Of a stretch of 49,592 nucleotides of DNA, positions 7,201-16,126 are shown one piece after another. The DNA is taken from positions 1 through 49,592 of the forward strand of contig NZ_JAIYEP010000029.1 of the NCBI RefSeq assembly GCF_020515525.1, given 5' to 3'. This DNA is from Rhodococcus yananensis. GTDB lineage: Bacteria > Actinomycetota > Actinomycetes > Mycobacteriales > Mycobacteriaceae. The position numbers and the translations under genes are program-made. The notes beneath the pieces were generated by a model, which was not told the origin of the DNA, searched no databases, and saw only the letters and a list, made by a program, of their open reading frames with translations. How positions within the stretch are numbered: position 1 is the stretch's first letter; every line of letters begins with the position of its first letter.

Positions 7201-9369
7201 GTACCGCCGACCCCGGCGAACTACGCGCAGCGCAGCGGTCGAGCCGGTCGGTCGGGCCAACCCGCACTCGTGGTCACCTACTGCGCCACCGGCAACGCAC
7301 ACGACCAGTATTACTTCCGACGTTCACGCGACATGGTCGCCGGGGCGGTCGCGGCGCCCCGACTCGACCTGACCAACGAATCTCTGCTCGCGTCGCATCT
7401 GCACGCATTGTGGCTGGCCGAGACCGGCGCGAACCTACACACCCGGCTGCCGCAGCTTCTCGATCTCGATGCGGACGGCATGCCCGTGCTCCCCGATCTC
7501 GCGCGCAGCCTCGCCGACAAGGACACCATCAAGCGTGCTACCGACCGCACACAGTCGATCGTTGCTCCTCTTCGCGACGAATTGCGCGCGTCGGCGTGGT
7601 GGCACGACGGATGGGCCGAGTCCGTGATCGAATCGGCTCCTCACTCGTTCGACCGCGCATGCGACCGGTGGCGCGAACTGTACCGGGCGGCACTGGCCGA
7701 CCAGCAGGAACAGAACCGGATCGTCCTCGACACCTCGGTCTCCCCCAATGCACGCAGAGCAGCAGAATCTCGCCGACGGGAAGCGGAGAGCCAACTCCGG
7801 TTGTTGCGCAACGAGGATTCCGACCACGGCCATTCGGATTTCTACACGTACAGGTACTTCGCATCCGAAGGATTCCTGCCCGGCTACAGCTTCCCGAGAC
7901 TCCCTCTGGCCGCCTACATTCCCGGTGTCCGCACGGCGGGCACGGGCATGGACGGCGGTGACTATCTACAGCGCCCCCGCTTCCTTGCGATCAGTGAGTT
8001 CGGCCCCGGCGCCCTGATCTACCACGAGGGTGCCCGCTACGAGGTGCGGCGCGTACAGGTCCCGATGGCCTCCGGTGGTGTCGGCACCGTCGATCTGCAG
8101 GACGCCCGGCGCTGTGAGGAATGCGGATACCACCATGTCCGACAGCCCGGAATCGATGTGTGTGAGAACTGCGGTGTGCCGCTGGGAGTTCCGCGCTACA
8201 ACCTGATGCGGATGCAGACGGTGTTCACCCGCCGACGTGAACGGATCTCGTCGGACGAGGAAGAGCGCCGCCGTGCCGGGTTCGAGCTCGAAACATCGTT
8301 CCGGTTCAGTCAGTCCGGTACGCGACTGAGCCGTATCGACGCCGAAATCGTCGGCGACGACCACCCGATCGCATCCCTCACCTACGGCGACACGGCCGTG
8401 GTGCGGGTCACCAATCTGGGCCGACGCCGGCGGAAGAACCCGAACGACCTGGGCTACTGGCTCGACACCGTCAAAGGGAACTGGCTCAGCGAGAAGGACG
8501 CCACCGACACCACCCCGCAGGACGACGACCTCGAGGACGCAGCCGACGCCCCGACGAAGCAGAAGGTCATCCCGTTCGTCGAGGACACCCGCAACATCGC
8601 GGTACTGCGTCTGGTGAACGCGGTCGACGAGGTTGTCGCGACCACACTGCGCTATGCACTCGAGCGTGGTATCGAGGCCGAGTTCCAGCTCGAGGATTCG
8701 GAGCTGTCCAGCGAGGCGATGCCCGACATGCAGGAGCGTGCCCGGATGCTGTTCACCGAGTCCGCGGAAGGTGGCGCCGGGGTGCTGCGTCGATTGCACA
8801 GCGAGCCGGATGCATTGTCGCGCGCCGCGCGCCGCGCTTTGCAGATCGCGCATTTCGATGTGGACGGCATCGATCTCGGGCACGCCGACGGTGCGAGCGA
8901 ACGGTGCGAGAAGGCATGCTATGACTGCCTCCTCTCGTATGGGAACCAGTCGGATCATCAGCGGATCGATCGGCACGCGGTGCGCGGGTTGCTGCTCGAA
9001 TTGGCCGCCGGCGGCACTCGACTCGTCGCGACGGACGGGGATCTCGGCGACTCTGCCGACGCGTTGCGCGGCAGATGCCGTTCCGAGGCGGACCGGATGT
9101 TCATCGCACTGCTGATGGAGCACGGGTTCGTCCTCCCCGACGGCGTACACGAAACCATCGGTCCGGTCTCGGCCGACTTCGTCTTCCACAGCGAGAACGG
9201 ACCCACTGTCGTGTTCGTCGACGACGAACCCCCCGGTACAGGACGCGATGATGCCGCGGAGGACGATCTGATGGATCTCGGCTGGTCGGTGGTGCGTCTC
9301 GGTGTCGGCGACGACTGGTTGCGCGTGCTGCGCTCGCACAGTTACGTGTTCGGTGAGGGAAGGAAGTAG
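4228..9369 (+). CDS. Large DUF1998-type DEAD/DEAH helicase of a DISARM/Druantia-like system
   Basis: A 1713-aa superfamily 2 helicase, first gene of the defence operon. RecA1 carries Walker A TGTGSGKS (114-121), DELH (234-237) and SAT (269-271). RecA2 motifs V/VI lie near 970-1015 (ELGVDIASLN, QRSGRAGRSG). Between them is an unusually long insert of about 700 residues with two Cys pairs (CREC near 460, CLRC near 565). A further Cys4 cluster lies near 1296-1317 (CEEC, CENC), and the DUF1998-type signature CEKACYDCLLSYGNQ near 1562-1576. The last 90 residues resemble the Vsr/DUF559-like tail of some DUF1998 helicases, but I see no catalytic Lys. Size and domain order recall Druantia DruE, or DISARM DrmA and DrmB fused in one chain. 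It probably acts on invading DNA together with the next two genes; the next start is 5 bp downstream. Confidence 0.85.
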   Translation: MDIFDVHEQVVDDYRSFTTASVDVRDPRLKQHVDELIARGEQWPEPWLALNPLFARGGAVGDLVTEGLLHPECERIFRPKADPADRGSRAITLHKHQREAVEAAHTGLSYVLTTGTGSGKSLAYIIPIVDRVLRMPERRPGVKAIIVYPMNALANSQVGELEKFLRYGYAPGAEPVTFARYTGQEKGEERERILRDPPDILLTNYVMLELVLTRPEERRRLVQAARGLQFLVLDELHTYRGRQGADVAMLVRRVRDACLSPELQCVGTSATMASVGTVDDQRTVVAQVATQIFGADVTADRVIGETLDRATCGDSTDAAGLTADVRRGGARGDYDALAASPLATWIESTFGLDEEPGTGRIVRQQPARVRESAAQLAELTACTVDDCDQAIRATLLAGSSVQHPETHRPLFAFRLHQFFSKGDTVYVSIEPEDRRHVTSTYQVSVPGDADKALMPLAFCRECGQEYLVVALTNEDGTIRYRPRRDRDASGGDDANGYLYVSADQPWPTDPLAEGRFPESWLSDGQVLDRLRKYQPRLVRVDVSGTESPDGLPAAYVPAPFRFCLRCKVSYEQTRGTDFGKLSTLDAEGRSSAVSVISAAIVRALKQLPLDELDDDARKLLTFVDNRQDASLQAGHFNDFVQITQLRGAVYRAVSTSPLRHDDVAQRVVEALGLDFADYAQHPDAVYGPRASAQRAFKDFIEYRLYSDLQRGWRVTMPNLEQTGLLRIDYESLSEIAADTDLWTGCPPALRDARPGEREDLGRIVLDEFRRELAIDVFCLTEDGHTRLRRQSEQHLTGLWSMPPREPAPQLAAVSTRTGSPGRPRAEVRLTGRSALGRYLRERSGLRNPDGSALDTADAQQIIEHLLAVFARTGLLTKIDLPKQDGLSYRLKASALIWTAGDGRTAAPSPLRMSVDPERGTRINPFFRDLYRDTAMTLAGLQAREHTAQVNQLDRQDREDRFRSGDLPLLFCSPTMELGVDIASLNAVGLRNVPPTPANYAQRSGRAGRSGQPALVVTYCATGNAHDQYYFRRSRDMVAGAVAAPRLDLTNESLLASHLHALWLAETGANLHTRLPQLLDLDADGMPVLPDLARSLADKDTIKRATDRTQSIVAPLRDELRASAWWHDGWAESVIESAPHSFDRACDRWRELYRAALADQQEQNRIVLDTSVSPNARRAAESRRREAESQLRLLRNEDSDHGHSDFYTYRYFASEGFLPGYSFPRLPLAAYIPGVRTAGTGMDGGDYLQRPRFLAISEFGPGALIYHEGARYEVRRVQVPMASGGVGTVDLQDARRCEECGYHHVRQPGIDVCENCGVPLGVPRYNLMRMQTVFTRRRERISSDEEERRRAGFELETSFRFSQSGTRLSRIDAEIVGDDHPIASLTYGDTAVVRVTNLGRRRRKNPNDLGYWLDTVKGNWLSEKDATDTTPQDDDLEDAADAPTKQKVIPFVEDTRNIAVLRLVNAVDEVVATTLRYALERGIEAEFQLEDSELSSEAMPDMQERARMLFTESAEGGAGVLRRLHSEPDALSRAARRALQIAHFDVDGIDLGHADGASERCEKACYDCLLSYGNQSDHQRIDRHAVRGLLLELAAGGTRLVATDGDLGDSADALRGRCRSEADRMFIALLMEHGFVLPDGVHETIGPVSADFVFHSENGPTVVFVDDEPPGTGRDDAAEDDLMDLGWSVVRLGVGDDWLRVLRSHSYVFGEGRK

Positions 9370-9374
9370 GCAGT

Positions 9375-12191
9375 ATGGGGTTCGCTCCCGGCAATCTGGT
9401 CACCGCCCGCGGGCGTGAATGGGTGGTTTTACCCGACAGCACCGATGACTTCCTGGTGTTGCGTCCCCTCGGTGGTCTCGACGACGACATCGCCGGAGTA
9501 CTCGTCAGCGAAGGTGTCACGCCCGCGACGTTCCCGCCGCCGACCCCGGACGATCTGGGCGACAATTTCAGCGCACGCCTGCTCACCGGGGCGCTGCGGA
9601 TCGGGTTCCGCTCCACTGCCGGCCCGTTCCGTTGCCTCGCGTCGATCGCAGTCGAGCCGCGGGCCTACCAGCTGGTCCCGTTGATGATGGCGCTGCGCCA
9701 GGATGTGGTGCGGCTTCTGATCGCCGACGACGTGGGCATCGGCAAGACCGTCGAGGCGGGTCTGGTGGCCGCCGAACTGCTCGCGGTCGGTGAGGCGCGT
9801 GGACTCGTTGTGCTGTGCAGCCCGGCGCTGGCCGAGCAGTGGCAGTTCGAGTTGCGCGAGAAGTTCGGGCTGGAGGCCGAGCTGGTGCTGCCGTCGACGG
9901 TGCGTCGGCTCGAACGTGGCCGGATCGGCACCGAATCGATCTTCGAACGCTATCCGATCACGGTGGTGTCGACCGATTTCATCAAGAACTCCCGTCGTCG
10001 CCACGAGTTCCTCCGCACGTGCCCTGACCTGGTGATCGTCGACGAGGTGCACACGTGCGTGACGGCAGCCGGGCAGGGCGGATCGGGCCGCACCCAGCGT
10101 TACGAGCTGATCCGTGATCTCGCGCAGGACCCGAAGCGGCACATGATCTTTGCGAGCGCCACCCCGCACAGCGGCAAGGAGGAGTCCTTCCGCAACCTAC
10201 TGGGTCTGCTCGACCCTGCCTTGGAGACGGTGAACCTCGAGACCCGGAAGGGGCGCGAGACCCTGGCCCGGCATTTCGTTCAGCGTCGTCGCGGTGATAT
10301 CCGCCGGTACCTGGACGAGGACACCCCGTTCCCGAAGGATCGTCTCACCAAAGAAGTCTCCTACACGCTGTCGCCGGAGTACCGGGATCTGTTCGACAAG
10401 GTCCTCGAGTACGCGCGGGAATCGGTGCGCACCGGTGACGGGGAGCTGACCAAACGGGTCAACTGGTGGTCGGCACTTGCCCTGCTGCGGGCGTTGGCGT
10501 CGTCGCCGCGCGCGGCTGCGCAGACTTTACGGACCCGCGCAGCGTCGGCAGCAGCGGGCACCGCAGACGAGGCCGACGCGATCGGCCGGGCGATCGTGCT
10601 CGATCACGGCGACGACGAGTCCGTGGAATCCGCCGACACCACCCCCGGTGCCGATGCCGGTGAGCACAGTGCAACCGCGACCGAACGGCGTCTGCGCAGG
10701 TTTCTGGCAGATGCGCAAACCCTGGAGGGCAAGGCCGACGCGAAGCTGACGGCGTTGACGAAGGAGATCAAGAAGCTCCTCGCCGAGGGCTGCGATCCGA
10801 TCGTTTTCTGCCGCTTCATCGACACCGCCGAATACGTGGCCGATCATCTCGACAAGGCACTCGGGAAGAACGTTGCGGTCCGGGCCGTCACGGGAACACT
10901 GCCGCCGGACGAACGGATCGCGAGGATCGGCGAGCTCACCGCCACCGAGGGTCGCCACGTCCTGGTGGCCACCGATTGTCTGTCCGAGGGCGTGAACCTG
11001 CAGGAGAGTTTCCAGGCGGTGGTGCACTACGACCTGGCGTGGAACCCGACTCGCCACGAACAGCGTGAGGGTCGTGTCGACCGGTTCGGCCAGCGCGCGG
11101 ATCAGGTACGTGCGATCACCCTGTACGGGCGCGACAATCAGATCGACGGGATCGTCCTGGAAGTCCTGTTGCGTAAGCACGAGGCCATCCGCAAGGCCAC
11201 GGGTGTATCGGTGCCGGTGCCGGACAACAATGCGGCGGTGGTCGAAGCGTTGATGGAGGGACTGCTGCTGCGCGGTCACGACGCCGAGCAGCTCACCTTC
11301 GATCTGGGTGTCCAGGAGAAACAGAACGCCCTCTACGAGGAGTGGCAGTCCGCCGCCGACCGTGAGAAGCAGGCCCAGACGAAGTACGCGCAGCACGCGA
11401 TCAAACCGGAGGAAGTATCGGCCGAGGTGGGGGCGGCCCGCGCTGCCCTCGGCACACGAACGGAAGTCGCCGAGTGTGTCGAGCACGCACTGAGGGCACT
11501 ACGCTCGACGGTGTCGCCGGCCGTTGACGGGTTCACCGCGACACTCGGGCCGCTCCCACCGGGCCTGCAGGACGCGTTGCCTCCCGGCCGGAAGGATCCG
11601 CTCCCGTTTGCCCACGATCTTCCGGTCGGGCGCGGCGAAGCGGTGCTGACCCGCACCGACGCGTCCGTCGAGGCGATCGCGCAGTACGTGCTCGAATCCG
11701 CCTTGGACACCGCACTGGACGCGGCACTGCGACCCGCGCGGCGCTGCGCGGTGATCCGCACCGATACGGTGACCACCCGCACGACGCTGTTGGTGACGCG
11801 CTACCGGTTCCATATGACGCTGCCGTCGCGTAGCGGTACCCGCCAGCTCGTCGCCGAGGACGTCGCAACTCTTGCCTTCCAGGGCGCTCCCGACCGCGCG
11901 CACTGGCTCGCCGCCGATACCGCCACGAGCCTGCTCGGTGCATCGCCGACCGGGAATGTGCCTCCGCAGCAAGCAGAACAGTTCCTTGCGCGGGTACTGG
12001 ACGGCCTCGACGACCTGCGACCGCACCTGGAGGAGCACGGCAGGCATCTCGCCGACACCATGTCCGCTGCGCACCGGCGGGTACGTCAGGCGTCGTCGGA
12101 GATCGTGCGCGGATTGAAGGTGACGCCGGAGGCGGGCGCCGATGTTCTCGGTGTGTTCGTGTTCGTGCCGCAGGCGGGAGGAAGCAAATGA
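9375..12191 (+). CDS. SNF2-family helicase, DrmD-like
   Basis: A 938-aa Swi2/Snf2 ATPase, predicted to translocate on double-stranded DNA. The N-terminus begins with a small domain followed by Walker A ADDVGIGKT (about 116-124). DEVH lies near 222-225 and SATPHSGKEE near 260. RecA2 motifs are near 530-573 (ATDCLSEGVNLQE, then HEQREGRVDRFGQ). Length and N-terminal pattern match the SNF2-like helicase DrmD of class 1 DISARM. ATG 9375 follows the upstream stop by 5 bp, and the stop overlaps the methylase start as ATGA, so the three genes should be translated in step. The C-terminal third (about 640-938) has no domain that I can name. Confidence 0.85.
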   Translation: MGFAPGNLVTARGREWVVLPDSTDDFLVLRPLGGLDDDIAGVLVSEGVTPATFPPPTPDDLGDNFSARLLTGALRIGFRSTAGPFRCLASIAVEPRAYQLVPLMMALRQDVVRLLIADDVGIGKTVEAGLVAAELLAVGEARGLVVLCSPALAEQWQFELREKFGLEAELVLPSTVRRLERGRIGTESIFERYPITVVSTDFIKNSRRRHEFLRTCPDLVIVDEVHTCVTAAGQGGSGRTQRYELIRDLAQDPKRHMIFASATPHSGKEESFRNLLGLLDPALETVNLETRKGRETLARHFVQRRRGDIRRYLDEDTPFPKDRLTKEVSYTLSPEYRDLFDKVLEYARESVRTGDGELTKRVNWWSALALLRALASSPRAAAQTLRTRAASAAAGTADEADAIGRAIVLDHGDDESVESADTTPGADAGEHSATATERRLRRFLADAQTLEGKADAKLTALTKEIKKLLAEGCDPIVFCRFIDTAEYVADHLDKALGKNVAVRAVTGTLPPDERIARIGELTATEGRHVLVATDCLSEGVNLQESFQAVVHYDLAWNPTRHEQREGRVDRFGQRADQVRAITLYGRDNQIDGIVLEVLLRKHEAIRKATGVSVPVPDNNAAVVEALMEGLLLRGHDAEQLTFDLGVQEKQNALYEEWQSAADREKQAQTKYAQHAIKPEEVSAEVGAARAALGTRTEVAECVEHALRALRSTVSPAVDGFTATLGPLPPGLQDALPPGRKDPLPFAHDLPVGRGEAVLTRTDASVEAIAQYVLESALDTALDAALRPARRCAVIRTDTVTTRTTLLVTRYRFHMTLPSRSGTRQLVAEDVATLAFQGAPDRAHWLAADTATSLLGASPTGNVPPQQAEQFLARVLDGLDDLRPHLEEHGRHLADTMSAAHRRVRQASSEIVRGLKVTPEAGADVLGVFVFVPQAGGSK

Positions 12192-15100
12192 GTGACGTCT
12201 CGTTCGTCGGCGTCCGGATTCAAGGTGGGCTCCTGCCCGCCGATCTGCCGTCCCAGCTCGCGGCGGGGAACGATCCGTCGGGAATCACCCTGTCGCCGAA
12301 GGACTATCACCTCGCCACCGGAGAGACGGTGCGCGACGCGGCGAACCGTGTGTGGGCGTATCTGCGCGGGGCGTGGACCGGATACCGGGACGCGCTGGCG
12401 CAACTGCCCTCGGACTCCCCCACCGCAGGTTTGACGCGAGATCGTTTCCTGCTGGTGCTGTTCGATCAGCTCGGCTACGGGCGTGTCCCCACCACCGGAC
12501 GCGGCGGTATCACTGTCGACGGGCAGTCCTTCCCCGTCTCGCACACGTGGCAGTCGGTGCCGATCCATCTTCTCGGATGGAATACCGCGCTCGACACCCG
12601 CACCAAAGGTGTGGCGGGTGCGGCGGGGTCGTCGCCGCAGTCGATGGTCCAAGAACTCCTGAACCGCAGCGACGACCACCTGTGGGCGTTCCTGTCGAAC
12701 GGCCAGGTGCTTCGGCTGCTGCGTGATTCCACATCGCTCGTGGGGTCCGCGTACGTCGAGTTCGATCTCGAAGCGATCTTCGACGGTGATCTGTTCGCCG
12801 ACTTCCTGCTCCTGTACACGATGTGTCAGGTGTCGCGTCTCGAGACCCGTGACGACGAGATCGGCCCGGCCTCGTGCCGCATCGAACAGTGGCGCACCGA
12901 ATCGGTCGAGAACGGTTCGCGCGCACTGAATCTACTGCGCGACGGGGTGGTCGATGCGCTGCGCACGCTGGGCCGTGGATTCCTCACCCACCCGGCGAAC
13001 GGGCAGCTCCGCGACGATCTCGCCGACGGCCGCATCTCGGTGTCGGACGTCAACCACGCGCTGCTGCGCGTGGTGTACCGGCTGCTGTTCACGTTCGTAG
13101 CCGAGGATCGCGGGGCGCTGCTCGATCCCACCGCCGATCCCACCGCACGGCAGCGGTACATGTCGTACTTTTCGACCGATCGATTGCGCCGGGCGGCACG
13201 CCGACGCCGCGGTGGCCGCTACGGCGACCGATGGAAGGCGTTGACGCTGGTGTGGGGTGGGCTCGGCAGCGAAGCCGGGTTGCCGGAGCTGGGTGTTCCC
13301 GGTATCGGCGGCCTCTTCGACGCCGGTGAGCTGGATTTCCTCACCGAGTGCGAGCTGTCCAACGATGCGTTGATGACGGCGGTGCGGTCGCTGTCGCTGG
13401 TACGCGAACCGAAGTCCGGAGTGCTGCGGGTGGTGGACTACCGCAACCTCGGGGCGGAGGAGTTGGGCAGCATCTACGAGGCGCTGCTCGAGTTCGTGCC
13501 GCAGTGGGATCCGGCGACGAAGACCTACACCCTCGACATCACGTCGGGCAATCAACGCAAGGACACCGGTTCCTACTACACGCCGACCTCGCTGGTGGAG
13601 TCGCTGCTCGACACCGCCCTGGATCCGGTGCTCGACGACGCCGTGAAGTCCGCAAACGACTCCGAAGGCCAAGTGAAGGCACTTCTCGCGGTGACAGTGT
13701 GCGACCCAGCCTGTGGCAGTGGGCATTTCCTGGTGGGTGCCGCGCGGCGTATCGCGAAACGGGTCGCTGCGATCCGCACGGGTGATCCCGAGCCGGCACC
13801 GGAGCAGGTGCGCGCGGCGATGCGGGAGGTGGTGTCGACGTGCATCTACGGCGTCGATGTCAATCCGCTGGCCGCGGAGTTGGCGAAGGTGTCGCTGTGG
13901 ATGGAGGCGATCGAACCGGGCCGTCCCCTCACCTACCTGGATGCACAGATCAAGGTGGGAAACACCTTGATCGGTACGACCCCGGCGTTGCTTGCCGACG
14001 GGCTTCCGGACGCGGCGTTCAAACCGATCGAGGGTGACGTCAAGACGATCGCCACCGAGACGACGCGCGCGAACAAGGCCGAACGCAAGGGGCAGGGCAA
14101 TCTGTTCGATCTGGGTGACGCGATCACCGCGAACACCGGGCTCGCGAAGGTCGTGGAACGGGTGGTCGGGGCCGATGCATTGTCGCTGGCCGATGTGCAT
14201 GTGCAGCGGCAGCGCTTGAAGGCGTACACGGATTCGGACGAGTATCGGCGGGCCAGGCTGGCCGCCGACGCGTGGTGTGCGGCATTCGTGTGGCCGATGC
14301 AGGTGGATGCGCCGCGTCCGGTGACGCATTCGACGATCGTCGCGTTGCGTGAGGGCAGCAATGCACTCGACTCGGCCCAAGTCGCGGAGATCGAGCGTCT
14401 GTCCGCGGAATATCGTTTCTTCCATTGGCATCTGGAGTTCCCGCATCTGTTCCCCACCGAGGCGCGGGCGGGTGACACCTTGAATGCGGCGACCGGGTGG
14501 GCCGGTGGGTTCTCCGCGGTGCTGGGCAACCCGCCGTGGGAGCACGTCGAGCTGAAGGAACAGGAGTACTTCGCCCCTCGCGACCCCGAGATCGCGGCCG
14601 CCGCCGGCGCGAAACGCAAACGGTTGATCGTGAACCTCGCTGCAAAGAACCCCGTACTCCACCGGGCATACGCCGCCGAGAAGCGGCACATCGACGGGTT
14701 CCGCCATTTTGCCGCCAATTCCGGTCGCTATCCTTTGACCGGACGCGGACGCATAAAGACCGACCCGCTCTTCGCCGAATCGGGACGAGATCTGATCTCA
14801 GGCGGTGGCCGATTCGGCATGATCCTGCCAACCGGTATCGCTACGGACGCGACAACGCAGTTCTTCTTCAAGGATCTCGTGGAGACCGGCGCGATCGCGA
14901 GTCTGTACGACTTCGAGAATGCACGACCACTGTTCGATGGGGTTCACCGCAGCTTCAAATTCTGTCTCCTCACGCTCGCCGGACGTACAACTCACGAGGC
15001 TCGTGCCGACTTCGCGTTCTTCGCGCACGACCCCACCGACCTCCAGCGCCCGAACACCCGGTTCACACTCACCCCGGAGGAGATCAAGCTTCTGAACCCG

Positions 15101-16126
15101 AACACCGGGACCTGCCCGGTGTTCCGCACACGGCGCGATGCGGAAATCACCCTCGGGATCTACAGGCGAGTTCCCATCCTGATCCGCGAGGGTGACCCCA
15201 ACGGAAATCCCTGGGGAATCACGTTCATGCAGGGCCTCTTCAACATGACCAGCGATTCGCATCTCTTCCACACCCGCGAGGAGCTCGAAGCCGACGGTTG
15301 GGTGCTCAACGGCAATATATTCGAACGCATGTTCGTCACACACACACACACACACACACACCGATTCCTCCCGCTCTACGAGGCCAAGATGATTCATCAC
15401 TTCGACTACCGGTGGGCAACCTACGAACCCGACGGCACTACACGCCTCGTCACTCCCGAGGAGAAGGCCGATCCAACGTTCGCCGTCATGCCGCGCTATT
15501 GGGTTCGCGAGGACCTGGTCGACGACCGGCTGGAGGGTCGTTCACACGGTTCGTGGCTTCTCGGCTGGCGCGACATCTGCCGTAGCACCGACGAACGAAC
15601 GATGATCGCATCCGTATTCCCCTGCACCGCAGTAGGGCACACGATGCCGATTGCATTCCATACCGGACCTACGGCGCCGCTGCAAAGCGCGTGGACATCG
15701 TATGCATTCGACTACGTGGCACGGCAAAAGGTCGGCGGTACCCACATGACCTACGGGTACCTCGAGCAGTTGCCGATACCCACCCCTCGCGCGTTCGCAT
15801 CCTCTGCGTCGTACCCACTCCCATGGATCGACGCGCGTGTTGCCGCGCTCACCGGCCAATATCTGAGCACTCGCCGGTCCATTCTGCGCGCAGAACTCGA
15901 CGCAGCCTTCTTCCACCTCTACGGCATCGACCGCGACGACGTGGACTACATCATGGACACCTTCCCCATCGTCAAGCGCAAGGACGAAGCCGAGTTCGGC
16001 GAGTACCGCACCAAGCGGCTGATCTTGGAGATCTACGACGCCATGTCCGAGGCACGAGCCACTGGCGTTCCCTACGAGTCCCCCACCGATATCGACACCC
16101 CGGACGGACAGGAGATAACAACGTGA
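12188..16126 (+). CDS. Eco57I-type N6-adenine DNA methylase, DrmMI/PglX-like, with in-frame (CA)12
   Basis: A 1312-aa class I SAM-dependent DNA methylase. The N-terminal half has the helical region common to PglX-like and type IIG methylases but no visible PD-(D/E)XK nuclease. Motif I (CDPACGSGHFLVGA) is near 504-518 and the catalytic motif IV, NPPW, near 782. From about residue 1060 a C-terminal region (LPLYEAKMIHHFDYRWATY, later DICRSTDER and YIMDTFPIVKRKDEA) is probably target recognition. Residues 1051-1058 are four Thr-His pairs encoded by the (CA)12 tract. One CA less gives a 1131-aa product ending at 15585; one CA more gives 1068 aa ending at 15392. In context it would mark host DNA for the two helicases. 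ATG 12188 has GGGAGGAAG upstream and overlaps the SNF2 stop. Confidence 0.88.
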   Translation: MSDVSFVGVRIQGGLLPADLPSQLAAGNDPSGITLSPKDYHLATGETVRDAANRVWAYLRGAWTGYRDALAQLPSDSPTAGLTRDRFLLVLFDQLGYGRVPTTGRGGITVDGQSFPVSHTWQSVPIHLLGWNTALDTRTKGVAGAAGSSPQSMVQELLNRSDDHLWAFLSNGQVLRLLRDSTSLVGSAYVEFDLEAIFDGDLFADFLLLYTMCQVSRLETRDDEIGPASCRIEQWRTESVENGSRALNLLRDGVVDALRTLGRGFLTHPANGQLRDDLADGRISVSDVNHALLRVVYRLLFTFVAEDRGALLDPTADPTARQRYMSYFSTDRLRRAARRRRGGRYGDRWKALTLVWGGLGSEAGLPELGVPGIGGLFDAGELDFLTECELSNDALMTAVRSLSLVREPKSGVLRVVDYRNLGAEELGSIYEALLEFVPQWDPATKTYTLDITSGNQRKDTGSYYTPTSLVESLLDTALDPVLDDAVKSANDSEGQVKALLAVTVCDPACGSGHFLVGAARRIAKRVAAIRTGDPEPAPEQVRAAMREVVSTCIYGVDVNPLAAELAKVSLWMEAIEPGRPLTYLDAQIKVGNTLIGTTPALLADGLPDAAFKPIEGDVKTIATETTRANKAERKGQGNLFDLGDAITANTGLAKVVERVVGADALSLADVHVQRQRLKAYTDSDEYRRARLAADAWCAAFVWPMQVDAPRPVTHSTIVALREGSNALDSAQVAEIERLSAEYRFFHWHLEFPHLFPTEARAGDTLNAATGWAGGFSAVLGNPPWEHVELKEQEYFAPRDPEIAAAAGAKRKRLIVNLAAKNPVLHRAYAAEKRHIDGFRHFAANSGRYPLTGRGRIKTDPLFAESGRDLISGGGRFGMILPTGIATDATTQFFFKDLVETGAIASLYDFENARPLFDGVHRSFKFCLLTLAGRTTHEARADFAFFAHDPTDLQRPNTRFTLTPEEIKLLNPNTGTCPVFRTRRDAEITLGIYRRVPILIREGDPNGNPWGITFMQGLFNMTSDSHLFHTREELEADGWVLNGNIFERMFVTHTHTHTHRFLPLYEAKMIHHFDYRWATYEPDGTTRLVTPEEKADPTFAVMPRYWVREDLVDDRLEGRSHGSWLLGWRDICRSTDERTMIASVFPCTAVGHTMPIAFHTGPTAPLQSAWTSYAFDYVARQKVGGTHMTYGYLEQLPIPTPRAFASSASYPLPWIDARVAALTGQYLSTRRSILRAELDAAFFHLYGIDRDDVDYIMDTFPIVKRKDEAEFGEYRTKRLILEIYDAMSEARATGVPYESPTDIDTPDGQEITT
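15337..15360 (+). repeat. (CA)12 microsatellite inside the methylase gene
   Basis: Twelve uninterrupted CA units lie within the coding frame. The encoded Thr-His pairs sit between the catalytic part and the C-terminal recognition part of the methylase. As sequenced the frame is open. A change of one unit shifts the frame, with stops at 15390-15392 (gain) or 15583-15585 (loss). Dinucleotide tracts of this length within genes are the classical substrate of slipped-strand phase variation and are unusual in actinobacterial genomes. I saw no other tract like it in the window. Confidence 0.95.
15893..16047 (+). repeat. Direct repeat copy A (methylase 3' end)
   Basis: This block recurs at 16750-16904, offset by 857 bp, with most positions identical and a perfect 41-bp run (15944-15984 equals 16801-16841). 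It encodes the end of the recognition region (ELDAAFFHLYGI to YDAMS). The upstream parts of the two copies are similar in protein but much more diverged in DNA. Such a conserved flank could support homologous exchange of the variable part. Confidence 0.9.

Noticed and set aside
12932-14707. A 591-codon minus-strand open frame opposite the methylase
   Set aside because: The plus strand carries SAM and NPPW motifs; the minus frame has no recognisable motif.
15337-15360. Thr-His pairs as a metal-binding His tag-like element
   Set aside because: The DNA is a pure CA tract; the residues are simply its translation, so slippage is the more economical reading.
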